Shown here: positions 33,276-46,711 of the stretch, piece after piece | Numbering within the stretch: position 1 is the first letter of the stretch | Layout: every line of letters starts with the position of its first letter | From: Bugula neritina | Taxonomy: Eukaryota; Bryozoa; Gymnolaemata; Cheilostomatida; Bugulidae | Assembly: GCA_964035545.1 (NCBI GenBank) | Contig: OZ037767.1 | Location: 26,521,628-26,585,627 of the forward strand | Reading direction: 5' to 3' | Length of the DNA stretch: 64,000 nt | Notes under the pieces: model-generated | The model's input: the letters and a program-made list of their open reading frames with translations, nothing else | Database searches by the model: none | Told to the model about the DNA's origin: nothing | Made by a program: the position numbers and the translations under genes

Positions 33276-36200
33276 TTAGGTAGATGGATATTCCACTTGA
33301 GCATCTTTACTAGCAATACTAGGATCTTCTTCAAAGTAGTTGTATGGAATCAGATAGAAGGACATACTCTTTCCAGCTACAGATAATTGAAAGGAAAATT
33401 GATAGAAAGTCATCATGGCAAAGTGAAGAGTTGCTTGCATGTATTGATCATTTACCAAAATAAAATCTAGACAATTTGTTGCACAAATAGATGTTGGTAT
33501 AGGACATTGGTAATTAGCTTACTGAGAAAAAAAATACAAGTTTTATTTATTATCTGGGTTAGAACTTATGCTGCGGCAATGTGTATTGGGAGTTTATTTC
33601 TTGGTCAATTTGTTCAATTTCCAATACCTGTTGTAGTAAATAAAACCCTCACACCTGCGTGAGACAGGAAACTAACCTGTAGTAGTGACTGGAACATCTT
33701 CGCTTGTGGGAACGTGGTTCACACCCAGCGTTATCCAGCACACAAGATCTTGGTCTACGATAGACTCATTGTCTTCTTGAAAGTGTGACAAGGAAACGGG
33801 CGGATTAAAGGGGTCTCCTAAAAACACACTCAGTTAAATTAAGATAAGAATTTTATTAAAACACTCTCTTACATCAAACAGAGACTGGGAGGGGTTAACA
33901 GCGCTGGGTTTCATTGGTGGTAATCAGAGTTCACCACAAGGTCATGGCGTTAGAGAATATGCAAGCAAGCAAAGACATGCTCTCGGGGAAAGCTAGCTCT
34001 AGGATAAAGACATCACACATTGAGCATGATGCAGCGTCACCACTTCTGCATGTTTTTCATCCACGTAACAACTATTGACTATATGCATGATTTTCAGTGG
34101 CAACACGGTGTTGAAGAGCAACAATTGTATGCATTTTTTTCTCCTTTTCCCACAAGTGACAATTAAATACCTTGTGAGAAAAATGAGAGTGTAGATCTTT
34201 CGGAGTCTTTGTATTTAGTGACAGCAACTTGATGCCTCACCCAGCTGGCAGCATTGAACACAGGGTCATCAGGGATTACCACATTCACAAAGTTCCCTGA
34301 ATGAATTCTGTAACCTGTAAGCAGCATAGTCAGCCTACTATAGTCAGCATTTTATACAAAATGTATGGAGATGCAATGCTTATCAAATATCACAACATAT
34401 AATTTACTTAGGGATCCAAAACTATCATGGTTAGCTAAAATTGACAGAAAAATAGCTTATCAACACTTTTGGCAAATTACAGTCTTTACTTTCAGGTATT
34501 TGAATAAAACTGAATTATTTCGAAGCAATAAATAATTGTCTATTCTATTTTTTCTATTTTATTTCTATTGTTTTTATCCTATTTCTATTCTTGCCTCGAG
34601 GTTGATAGTTTCGCAGATTGGTTTCATCTTTATTAAAAATAACGTATTGCTTTGGCTGAGAGAAATCAAAGTTTATGATGGCTTCTTGCTCTGTAGCCTT
34701 AGTATTCTCTGTCATTACCATGTAGGACATGTTTACAGCATCGTTGTAGGGGTGTGGCTTCTGCTTTGCCTCTATGTCTAAGGTCTAAATCCAATAATAA
34801 AATATGAGGCAATACAGAAAACATGGAGCAAAATATATTGAATATATTTTTCTGATCTGTTTGTGAATATAAAACTTTGATTACATCACCTAAAATAATC
34901 TTGAGGAAGTGTTTTATTTCACCATTTAAACCTGCTTATAAGTTTATTGAACTTGATAAAATAAATTACCAACTATTTAATAATACTGTAGTTCTTCTAT
35001 AATCATAAACAAGTAATTTTTAGACTTTTTACAGTAAAAACTAGCCTCAAGGTATTATTTTAAGCTTTTATTTTATTGTGTATATGTTTGTTTTATTAGT
35101 TTCAAAAAGATTTTGATATATAAACTATTTTTAGTTGGCCATGACACATTGTGTGTCTGTTTCAGTTCAGACGACTCAAAATAAATTCCATATACTAGAT
35201 ATTAGATATTATTACATTAGATATTCAAGTGATGGCAATTAAACTTTAAAATAAATGAGCAAAATGCTTGAATGGCATCTGCAGAAGATTGTATTACACT
35301 ACCATGTGCTGCTTTACCAACAAATTTAGAATATGTGTAAACTATATTTATTGTTTTATATCTAGTTATGTTCTTAAATGTAGAGAATAGATAACTTCAA
35401 ATACAAAGCAATAATATTTTACTTACAGTTTAATAATAAGTAGAATAATCACCCAAACATCTCCTTATTTACAGAATGGCTATAAACTTTATACAGTAAA
35501 CTTTAGCCAAGCAAGGAGTCTAGAAACTTTGAGCCAATACTTTTAGATGAAGTAGCCGATGAATAGTCCTACCATAAATCGGTTAGAGCTGGACTCTCCT
35601 ATGTCAAGGTCAGCCACGAAATCAAAGGCGTGATTGTGGAGCAGAGCTGTGACACTGGCATTTGGTAGAATGCTGTATCCGTATCTTATATCTGTAGAGC
35701 TGGATGATATAACTTGGACGTAACCAGTGGGATTCACCTAAAGTAAGGTGAAGAGTGGTTAGCATTTGTGTACGGACAATAATTAAAAACTAACCGTTGC
35801 AGCCTGGGACCATAACACTGGCAGATTATAGGTCCTTAGTCTACGTACAGTGGGCTACACCTTCATGCAATTATACTAAATAAATGAATTCAAAATGCTT
35901 GTTTTTACTATAAATATTATCTATACATAAAAAACCATACACATAGTTTACTGTAATAGAATTGGATGTTATTTTATTAACAATTGTATTCAACTTTATT
36001 TCTTTTCATTTTCATTTATGTTTTTTGCTTTAGTTTATGAAAAACATGTCATATAACATTATGATCTAAATGATCCCAGCCAATATTGTTTGTAATAGCG
36101 ATTAAATGTACACCAATTTATGAGTTAAACTTGCACTCTTTCATATATTGTATTCACGCGCGTCTAAGTAATACACTTAGACCAATACATGCAATGCACT

Positions 36201-39200
36201 TTCAGAAATTTGCATACGACACCAGTATTAGTCCATGCAATACACTGGTGTATTATACTTACACAAATGTATGTATCATAGTTACACTGGTGTATGTATT
36301 ATACTTACGCTAATGTGGGTATTATACTTGCGCTAGTGTATATACCATACTTACATTGATGTATGTAATATACTTATACTGGTGTATGTAACACACACTT
36401 ACACTGGTGTATGTACGATACTTACATTAGTGTATATACCATACTTATACTGGTGTACGTAACACACACTTACACTGGTTTTAATAACCCCGCTCTGGTG
36501 AAACTCTATATCCATTATGTAGTCATAGTTCCACACGGTTAGGATTTGCCGGAAGACCAGAACTACATCCTGCATACTCATAGTAAACTGGAAATTCTCA
36601 TAGTCAAAGAAGTCAACGGAGTAATGTCGCCTCAGAGGAACATGGTTTCTACAACAACAAATTTTTTATCAAAATATTATGCAAAATACTCAAGCAATAG
36701 TAAGTTTAAGTTAATCTTTTCAATCATTATGAAGTACATTATTAATATAGAAACAAACCTGTATTCAAACACGCATGCTGCATCTCTTATGTTTATTGAA
36801 CGATCGAATCCAACGTCGTAGACTGAGCTATCAACATACTCAGCAGATTCGGGGCAATCATACCCCCTCCGCAAAGTTGATGTTCTGGCACCTACAGGAG
36901 CACTATCTTGATGAGATACACAGTTTATATTTGTAAGCCTAGAAGGTATATTATGTAACATCTCTGAGAATAAAGAGATCAAGACTGGGACTCAGATATT
37001 ATGCATCAGTGAGATAGGTAGGGAAGACACAGACCAATTGTTGTTAGTAATGATACTGCATGACTCGGCGTGTATAAAGGATAGGGAAAACAACTTATAT
37101 AATACCAAACATGACTGAGAAGACAACTTGTAACACCAAACTTGACTGAGAAGACAACTTGTAAAAGCAACTTGTATAATAGACAAAGCAGAGAAAAAAA
37201 TTCAATAAGAATAGACATGTACATCTAATGGACATGAGTTTAGTTGAGTTTAATAGTAGATATGAGCAAGTTTATAGATTGCATATCTTTCACTTACCAA
37301 TGGCCCAACCAACATCCATGTACATTCTAAAGGCTTGGTCCATATCACCTCCAGTGTAAAGTACTAAGATATCTTGCAATCCCAGCTGGTAGGCAATTCT
37401 AGTAAAATCAAACAGCAAAAACTTTCATGCAACTATCAATAGCCTATAAAAATATATTCTTAGTAATTGAATTTTAAATAATTTGGAACTAAAAAAGCAA
37501 TATAATGTTATTTCAAACAAGTACCTTTCGCTTTTGTATTTAATATTAAATAGTTGAACGGCTGAAATTGTTGCAAAAGAAAAGTCAAACTCCCAGCCAA
37601 GCCAACTCGCATGTCGCTCTTGCACAGTGAAGCGTTTAGCAGACGTTACAGATGGTGGAGGTAAGTCATCAGGATTCAGGTCATCACCTCTCCTATCTGG
37701 ACTACCATATCTGCAACATGAACAAATTCTCCTACTTCCATTTCTGTGTAATTTAGGTCAACCGGATTTTAAAATCGATTTAGCTTATAAATTCAAATAC
37801 TATTTAAAATTTGAAGTATTAGTTCACAAAGTGAGGCTACACATATAATTCATCCAGAGAATATCGGACCACCAGTTGCTACACTAGTAACAGCTAAATA
37901 AATATCTACATTTGACTAACCTTTTAGCAGACTATGATTTATCTTCCTAACTCTTACTAAACCATATGACTTATATTTAACACTGTGTGTTGCACCAATG
38001 TAGTGACTTATTACCGCGGAGTGCTAAGATTAATGCCAACATGAATTTGTAGAATTACTGAAAGTACACCATATTGGAATTTACCTTCCAGCATATTCCT
38101 GTTCAACACCTGGGGATGAGGTACTAATATTCCCAGCATTATAAGCATCTACAAGAGCTTGTATGGTATCATAGTCCACATCATCATATGTGACTGATTT
38201 CACTGTATATACCTCTCCATTTCCAGGGGTGGTGAGAAGCATCTTTAAAGGCACCGGCCACAGGTAGTAATCTTCTTGATCTACAAGCAAATTTGCAAGA
38301 TGCAAGATATAGCCAAAAAATGTAATACAGGTCAACTTCATCAAAGCAAGGGGAAAAGGCAAGTGGCAAGTAAACTTTGTTCATTGGCATGTAGTAGAAC
38401 CTCATAACAAATAAACATTTCTTTTGCCTTTATGGTGAGATCATGTCAAAATGAGGAACATAATTAAAGTAAAAAATTATTATTTATTAGAGTTATTATT
38501 TTGCTGTTGACAAGTTTTATAGTCAACCATCATAGTTCAAACAAAAGTAAAGAAAAATAGCTATAATATAACTTTAAATTAAAATGTGTACCTTGGTATA
38601 GCCAGGTAGAATTTATTTTATAAAAATCATGCCAGCTTTTTAGTGTTCTATGTTTTGCAACTTACTGTCAGTAAAGTGAAAGAACACAAAGATCATCCTA
38701 TCACTGACACCAGGAATGACTCTAGCTACTGGCGCATAGAACAAACACCTGTCAGTACATGTCTCATCATACCACATGTTGAACTGGGCTTTCAACATAG
38801 GAGTAAGGGGCTTCACTACAAAAACAATACAATTGTAGAACATCGGTTTGCACAACAAAAAAATTTGGTTAAGAAAATTAAATGACTAGCAGCATGATGT
38901 ATTTAGTAATTTAATTTTCTTAAAAGTTGTAATTATCCACTCTTGCAGTGGAATGATGAATTGAACTGATGGGTTAAATTGTTTGCTTTGTAGTTTCTGA
39001 TTAAACTTTTAAAAGATAGTTGGGCAATTTTGAACCACCATAATCTGTGTTTTGTACCATCTCAACATTTTTCTAAGTATGAAACTAGCTAGCTTGGGAA
39101 TATCAGGAAAGAAATGAATTCACAATATACCTTGAATCTTTTGATCAATTGAAAAAGGTACTAATCTTCAATTTTTTTACAATCTTAAAGCTGATTGCTG

Positions 39201-42200
39201 CTTAAAAAGAGAATCACTGCTTAAAACTACATTTCTAAGCCTAGCTTCATCTCACTATTAGATAGAATTAGCAAAACACTCACTTATCTGTAATAAAAAC
39301 TCATCTACAACTTTAGCTTCAACCAGGTTACAAAATGGTCTGCTCTGCCATGAGGGAGCTCTGCCTACAGCATAACTGAGCTCTGTCCAATTGGTTGGGG
39401 CGTCTACAGGGGAGACTATCAACTCTTTTATAGCCTTAGGATTACTGGCACCCATAAAGAGTATAACCTACAAATATACTATTCAGTATTTTCAAATTCA
39501 CACGATTCCCAGCTTCTTGCAGCAGATGCAAGTATTTGAAAAATAAAACGGCATCAGCAAACGCAATATTGACCTACTTTAGCTTTAGCTACAGGCATTG
39601 CTGCGTTCTCATTGTCCAGGTAAGTTAGCACATCCTCTTTATTTGGAAGAACCAAGTCTATTGAGAAGATGTAATTAGAAGTTAAGTTAGCTTCCACCGA
39701 TGGAACAACTCCCAATTCTGGTATGTTTAATACATACTGTATAATAGCTTCATATTGTTCGGCTGTCAAGTCTGAGAATATCTACAAATATACCAGCAGT
39801 AAAAACAGTTAAATCCTGGAACAAATAATAATGGGAGAACATTCTACACAACTTTTTGTATTTTTATTTTTCCAGCGCAAACAAGATAACAAAGAGTTGG
39901 CAATATGCATCTATCAACATTCGACCCACAACATATTCAATTGTGCTTTGAGGAATATAAACTATGTTGAGAATAATACAGATTGACAGTGCAGTTCAGA
40001 CTATAAGAAAATTTTACAGTAGTGATTTAATGTAAATCTTTGAACAAGTATGAAATCATATTAAAAAAAACAACAGTTTTAGAACAAAAATAATCAGCTC
40101 AAATTTGAACTTTTGGTATTGCTCTCTATTTATAAACCATTATCTTTCAAGCAGTTGTCACTTATACATCAGAAACTAGTATTTATTAAGAGATGTGCAG
40201 TTTTAGCTAATATCAGAGGTGGCTGATAGTCAACACTCAAATTTCTAATTTTCTAAACTGTATGGGATGTTGGAGCACTTCAAGCAAACAGGCCTAAACC
40301 CAGTACATGAATTAAAGCAAAGCCATAACTGAGGAGTGATCAAAGAGGGACATATTTTTTGCAAACTTGTCAAATCTAATAAGCTTCCCCTGTTTCTAAT
40401 TTTATGCTTCTAAATTAATAGGTTTAAGTAAACTTCTGGCATTCCTATCATTTATACAGCAGCATTAATGCAGAGCTGGTATCATGAATATAGTGAAGAT
40501 ACCGAGATTAAGTGGTAGTGAACCATTGAGCCTTTTCACCCTTCTGGTACTTTTTTGGCACTGTGCTGTTTATATCGTTAGTATGCTGTGTATTTTCAGC
40601 ATTATTTTCGACCTACTAAATGTGTTTACTCAACACCAGGAGAGGCATTGTATGGCCTAATATTAAAAAGACTATCAAGCCAAAACTTTTAAGCATTAAC
40701 GTAAGAGTAAACAGAGCAAGGTCACAGTAATACTGAAGTCTGCAGATTTGACAGTGGCCAAAAGAATGCCGACTGGTTTCTGGAAAGTTTAAGTTCGATG
40801 AATAGAAATTTTTGATAGGACAAATGTTTACACAAAGGTTGGCAATGGGCAGCATAAATATAACAATTGTTATCAAACTCTGAGCATCTGGTACATATAG
40901 AGGTTAGAGGTCAAATTACTGCCACAGCATTATAATCGTGTGCAGTCAGTCGTGGCTGTACAGCTGCTATGGCTATGCAGCGAGTTAGTACAATCCATAC
41001 AGTTCCTCATTCTGTAGTTTGCAACCAAACCCATATATCATAATTAGTTTACCCTGCTAAACCAAAATCCTTAAACCAGCACAAAATCTAAAGTCACCAT
41101 AAATCATTCAGGCAAATTTATAGAAGAGTCTAAAGCAGTGGTTTCCCACCATCATTTTAGTAATGATTTAAATCCCTTTTGAAAAGTGCAACAATTTATT
41201 ATCACTTAGAAAAGCTGTCATAACACATGATGCAAGCCTACATTTATACCATAAGATTTATGTAGTAAAATTATTATATGTGCATATCAATTATCATTAT
41301 CAGTTCAATTAGTTTCAATATGATGACTGCAATTTTGTTCCAGTTTTTTGAGACTAGCTCTGCTTTTGACATCTTCAGTTACTTTGCAGGTTAAAATGAA
41401 TCTCTCTTCCCATTTTTAATGCTCAATGTTGATAAAAATCAGGTATGTAGGTGGTGCTGAATGGTACAGGATTTCTATACATCTCACCATATATAAGTGA
41501 GATGAGATGCATTAGCTATCGACTGGGATTACAGCTACTCTTACGTTATGCTCTATACTTATATAACCGCTTATTATTATACACTTTTTACGCTACTTGT
41601 AAAGAGCGAGGCTTGAGCTCTAATAATTAGCAAGCCTTGAATACAGATTTCTGATGGGTACATGTTTCCCTCTTTTCTCTCATAACACCGCAAAGAGTCC
41701 ACATGTTCTGAGCATTACGAATCCAACGGCAGTAATTTTATACAAGCTGTATGCATCATAAAATTACAACAATACATCCAACAGAGTGCAGAATGAGTTA
41801 TGTATCAGGTTAAGAATCAGCTTGTTTTCTGACTACTGCTTAGAAAATTTGTTCGCACTCTGCTGAGAGGTGAGAGAGATGCTTGGAAATGCTTATAGAA
41901 AGAAGGTCTGAAACATCTAGTCATCCATAATCGTGAGGAAAGACACCATGATAGTTTTTATACCTACTCAGTCTGTAATAGACATCTTCAGTTCAGATTC
42001 ATATAAATATGAATTAAGGAATGGATTAGGTTCCTGTGGGTAAACTGAGTTTGTCAAAAAGTCGGCCATGTTTCAGATAACAGTAAGTTAAAACCAATCG
42101 TATTATGTACCTTGCTGGATTTGACTACCGCCTGAGAAGGTACAGTCGTAGTGGGAGTAGGCAGAGAAGTACTTGCTTTATCTTCTGACGCTTTCGAGTC

Positions 42201-42807
42201 TTTCCAAGTCTCAGAAACTACTTGTTGTTTGAGTAACTTGTGGTACTTGGAGATATAGACCAACATGACGATGAAGAAAATAACAGCCAGAACAGCCAAC
42301 AGGAGGGCAACAATCGGCCATTTGCTTTTAACCTGCAACATAAATAGTACTCTAAGTAATAGTAACACATATTGAGAAAAGCCTGTGTTCTAGATCTTGC
42401 AAGAACAGTCAAGTTCTTGCAAGTGAAGGAAGAGATGAGATTACTAAATAACATAGATTGTACTTGGGGGGGGGGGGGGGGGAGTACTTTTGTTGAAAGT
42501 TTTCATAAAAAGCAAAAGCTGCTATTAGTGAAAGTTAAATATTGTAGATGTTCACAATGCTCTAGTATATAATTACCAGAAAAAGCTAATGCACGACACA
42601 TCTTCATCTTGTGACAGTGAGGTGCAGAAATGTAAATTCTCACAGATTTCCCTGCTTTTCTCACACTTAGGATAATGATTTAGACAGAAATTTGATTTTA
42701 CAGCTCATTCATTGCTAATAATAGATATCTATTATACGTGTTATTTTGTTATAACTAGTAAATATAGTGCATACCCTCCTTTTGGCTCCATCTTGAACCT
42801 CAGCCAT
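33276..42807 (-). CDS. AOC: Copper-containing primary amine oxidase, type II membrane form (774 aa)
   Basis: Exons: 42807-42775, 42332-42111, 39781-39578, 39467-39284, 38815-38666, 38280-38085, 37710-37525, 37398-37298, 36891-36759, 36648-36474, 35737-35573, 34784-34595, 34314-34171, 33817-33677 and 33376-33276; the phases close exactly (2325 nt). The enzyme oxidatively deaminates primary amines to aldehyde, ammonia and H2O2. A short cytosolic tail is followed by a membrane anchor (WPIVALLLAVLAVIFFIVML, about residues 15-37) as in the vertebrate AOC3 type. Key residues are present: the TPQ precursor tyrosine in WNYDY (exon 10), the catalytic-base Asp in MYMDVGW (exon 8), copper ligands in LHNHAF (exon 11) and NHVPTSEDVP (exon 14). 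Length is close to AOC family members (about 760 aa). Intron 12 uses a GC donor. It looks fully functional; substrate preference cannot be read. Confidence 0.97.
36235..36473 (-). repeat. About 23-bp minisatellite seeded at an AOC donor site
   Basis: About ten units of 23-25 bp (plus-strand type CTTACACTGGTGTATGTA) abut the donor of AOC exon 10 (exon ends at 36474). On the coding strand the exon end reads ACCAGT|GTAAGTG. One inner unit (about 36401-36425) repeats ACCAGTGTAAGTG exactly, and several others keep GTAAGT. Further decayed copies continue to about 36180. Confidence 0.88.
39782..42110 (-). other. Large AOC intron, no other gene seen
   Basis: The longest intron of the amine oxidase gene (2.3 kb), between the anchor exon and the first extracellular-domain exon. 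AT-rich, no repeats of note and no supported coding frame. Confidence 0.6.
42464..42482. repeat. Poly-G run in AOC intron 1
   Basis: A run of about 16 G residues followed by AG in the first AOC intron (C residues on the gene's strand). Length is likely to vary between individuals or through sequencing error. Confidence 0.8.
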
Positions 42808-43577
42808 TGCTTTCGTGAGCAGTAGAGAAAATGAATAAAGTAAGTTATCTACATTGGATTCGATTGGTTAGTGGTTTTGAGTGAGTGCCCAGTCAATTTG
42901 ATACTAAGTTTTACCCAATGGCAAGAGACTGAATTGCAGACCGCAAAGTTTTAAGGTCATGAACTTCGTATGCCAAGAAGTTGATTGGACAATAGGGCCC
43001 AAACATAGTAGAGCATACACGCACAAATTAGATAAACAAGTTGTAATGTGGTGGTGATATGGCATTAACTTCATGCAGTTAAAACACGGCACTGAGAGAT
43101 TAATTTTGATCTGAGTTTTTGAATAAATTGAACATCACTTTAAGGGTTACATTGATTGCTACACAAGAGCAGCTCATGTAGGGAGGGACCTGGAGAATAT
43201 CTATATTTTATATCAGTTCAAACAGCTAGTTAAGTAAGAATATCATTAGAGGAAACTCAATGCTGCAGTGACATATTACGAATTTTATAAAGTACTTGAA
43301 ATATTATTCATCAACAGCACAGGAAGATAGAACTTAGTAGCTTACTGGGTATCTGATTCTGGCCACATCAGATTAGGAATTGTGTCAATTGTAATTTTAG
43401 CTAAAATTACATTACATTCAAGCAGTATTAATGCTTTGTAATTGAATGCAAGAATTTGTTACAAAACAATAGTGAATTCGATTCAATTTCATAAAGCAGT
43501 AACCTGAGGCAGACAACTCCAAGCATTCATTGTGATTATTAATAATAAAATAATTTACATAAGAAATAAGTGAAAGA

Positions 43578-43583
43578 TTTATT
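43578..43583 (-). terminator. Poly(A) signal of SNRPE
   Basis: AATAAA on the minus strand about 150 nt after the SNRPE stop codon (43732). Position and sequence are canonical. Confidence 0.6.
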
Positions 43584-43731
43584 TACATAAGATGAAAATC
43601 CTGTACAATAGTGACAAGTACCACAACTTGAATCAAAAAGCCTTCTTTCCTAATTTTACTAAAAGTATGTAAATATGTGAACAATTATTTGAATTACATG
43701 TAGCTATGAATAAAGCAGAAAAAATACACAG

Positions 43732-45149
43732 CTATGTTGAAATTCCACCATCAATAGCTTGCAAGACTGTTATGTTATCTCCTTTCAACATAATTCGACC
43801 TGTGAAAGTTAAAAGTACAAATTATATTGTTGCACAAATCTGACAGAGCAAGTATGACTGAGTAGCTAGAACACACATGTCAGCTCTATGCACACACATT
43901 ACTTCCAATTTCTAAATGACACTAAAAGTTTGCATTGCAGCTGACGCATATTTCATAATAAAAAGTGTGCCGGTGAGTATTGTGTTAATTTATATAGTAC
44001 AATTTGCTTCAATATAATAAAACCAATTAGAATATGTTGAAGAAACTGGCATGGCAAAGTGGGCATCAATTAACAAAATTATGGTAGTGTTTAAGCATAC
44101 CAATTATTACAAATGAAGCATTAAATAATATATATACCTATCTATTTGGCATATTATTTAATAAGATACAATAAAAATATATATTTTCTGAGATAGAGAC
44201 TGAAAAAGAAAAAAAACAGCTGCACCTGATGACTGTGCTTTTATTTTATCAACAGATAAAGAGAGCCCATCATAAAACACAACTATTCACCAATGGTAAA
44301 GCACATCAAGCAATGAAAATTCAGAGTATTTTTAAATCCTTCAAAGAAGTTAAACTAAGGGCCTGGCCTCAGCTCGTGAGAATAACACCAAATCTTCTAT
44401 TTGACACGAAAACGCAAGACGTACAATCAAATTTGAGGGAATTCAAACGAAATCGTTTTCGTTGGGTGCACCCAACGAAGACGATGGACGAAAAATCGCG
44501 ATCAACGATAAGCACCATTTGATTAGTCAATAGAATTTTAGCAACAGTAATTATTTCATTTCTACCATGTTTCCGTTTGACAATTTTCTGCTGTTTGTAT
44601 CTCGTGCAAGACTCATTCACAGACTATTTATGTGTTTCGTCCGACGAGTGCGTGGCTGGTCATAACGAGAGGATAAAGCCCTGGCCACACGATCGTGAGA
44701 ATGACACGAAACTCGGGTGACGATTTTCGTGAGTTATCTTTTCGTATTGACCAGCCACATGGTCGTTTAAACGAAAAGTCATTATGCCGAGATTTATATA
44801 AGTTATAAAGGAAAAATTTTGCCATTTTTGTTATTTTTTTTGGTATTTTATGTGTACATTTTTTTAGTTCTGTTTATTGGTAAAGTTTTCAAAAACATTT
44901 TTTATGCATATAAAATTAAAAAAAAAGATTTAAAACTCACTCATGCACGTAATTACAAAGCTATAAAGTCTAAGCTTCGCTGTGATTACAATGTGAATAT
45001 GAATTGAATAATGCTTGCAATAGCTATTTTACGCAAAATACTTTACAGTTGCTATAAATGTAAGACTGGTAAATTGGAAGCAAATAGGCATAGTAATACT
45101 ACTTAATTTATGCTATTTTTGAAATTTGTAGTAATTATTTGGCGTGCAT

Positions 45150-45187
<38 letters not shown>

Positions 45188-45203
45188 AGAAGTATATACT
45201 ATA

Positions 45204-45241
<38 letters not shown>

Positions 45242-46711
45242 CCTTAATATATACCACTTTGATGGCAACAAGTCATTTTTATTAGTCCGTGAATGAGTCT
45301 TGCACGAGATACAAGCAGCAGAACATTGCCAAATAGAGAAACTTAGTAGAAATGAAATAATCACTGTTGCTAAAATTCTATTGACCAATCAAATGGTACT
45401 TATCGTTGATCGCGATTTTTCGTCCATCGTCATCGTTGTGCACACCCAACGATGACGATTTCGTTTGAATTCCCTCAAATTTTCTCGTACGAATGTTTTT
45501 TCGTGTCAAATAGACGATTTCGTGTGATTCTCACGATCGTGTGGCCAGGGCTTTACTCATGAAAATCGTCACGAGTTTCGCGTGATTCTCACAAGCGTGA
45601 AGCCAGGCCTTAATATTTTATGTGAGAAAAGAATAACTTGGTAATGAAGTTCCTACAATTTCTTTGCTACTATTTATACTAACCTAATTGTTTTCTATTC
45701 TTTGTCTTCTGGTGGTACTCTTCAGCGTCATCCATCACTACGTTCATGTATTCATCAAACCCAACAATTATGCCTTCAATTCTCAAGTTTACATTTTCAT
45801 ATAACCATACAGAAATCCTGCTTCGATTTTGCAAATACCTGAATATTAGGTTCTGAAGAATATGTTAAGGAATAATCCAACAGTGACATATGAGTTTGAA
45901 TAAAATGGCCAAACTCTCAAAAACTAGAATAAATTAAGTTCACTGAATACACTAGTTAACAATCTTTGTAAAATTATTCCACTAAAAGTAGAGGCAATCA
46001 CTTGCAGTGATTGCATACTAATTAGTACCCTTATCTTTGCTTCAACTATCCAATACCAACACTAGCTACAAACTTTTAAAGTTACAGAAAACCACACATC
46101 TGTTGAAGTAAGAGTGTATCAAAAATTGTTTGGATCATTTTTGAAGCTGGTAGACTTCTTATGCCTTAAAGTTAAAGTTAAATCATGCCGGCAATATACA
46201 AAAGTGATAAATTACCAAGTGATACAAAGTCAAACCCAAACTAATAGTAATAGGCAAAGCCAAACAATTAGTATTACTAAAAAAAAACTCTATAAGTAAA
46301 TTCCTATTAAAACTAAAATATTTAATTAAATTATACTAACAGTTATAGCATAATGATAAACATTAAAAACTAAAACTATAAATTAAAATATAACATAATC
46401 ATAATGATAAACTACTACTATTACTACTACTACTACTAGTACCAAAAAGTAGAACGACAACTAGAAGCATAACGATAATCTAAATTATTAATATTCTGAA
46501 ACAATCATATACCATCAATTAAACTTAATTTTAATAAATATAATAATTATTTCATTATTATAAAAACAATATGAATATTAATAAAACAATCACTATCAGA
46601 CAATGTGAATGTAATTGTAAAAGTCTATAAGTAAATAAAAATATTAAATTCAATAAAGGATACAATAGGCTGCACCATCACTTTCTGTACTTTTTGAGGT
46701 TTGTATGCCAT
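43732..46711 (-). CDS. SNRPE: Small nuclear ribonucleoprotein E (Sm E), 3 exons (94 aa)
   Basis: Exons 46711-46664, 45852-45684 and 43799-43732 join in phase 0 and phase 1 and encode a 94-residue Sm protein (human 92). The N-terminus [16 protein letters not shown] is typical. Exon 2 holds the Sm1 motif ([20 protein letters not shown]… [15 protein letters not shown]); exon 3 holds Sm2 ([14 protein letters not shown]). Sm E is one of seven proteins forming the ring on U1, U2, U4 and U5 snRNAs and acts in pre-mRNA splicing in the nucleus after cytoplasmic assembly. Intron 2 carries a 1.26-kb foldback element and an AT microsatellite. The gene is head-to-head with PARP4 (start codons 1.4 kb apart). 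Confidence 0.97.
44356..45612. mobile_element. Foldback (long inverted-repeat) element in SNRPE intron 2
   Basis: The outer ends are TAAGGGCCTGGC and GCCAGGCCTTA. From them, imperfect inverted arms of roughly 280-320 bp run inward: for example TTTGAGGGAATTCAAACGAA near 44436 is mirrored near 45455-45480, and GGACGAAAAATCGCGATCAA near 44485 is mirrored near 45405. A second pair of end-like motifs (AAAGCCCTGGCCACACGATC near 44676 and its inverse near 45540) suggests a nested or partly duplicated copy. No transposase frame is present, so it is non-autonomous. Confidence 0.8.
45150..45237. repeat. TA dinucleotide microsatellite
   Basis: Nearly uninterrupted TATATA, with a short break near 45187-45209, lying in the loop of the foldback element in SNRPE intron 2. 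Confidence 0.9.
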
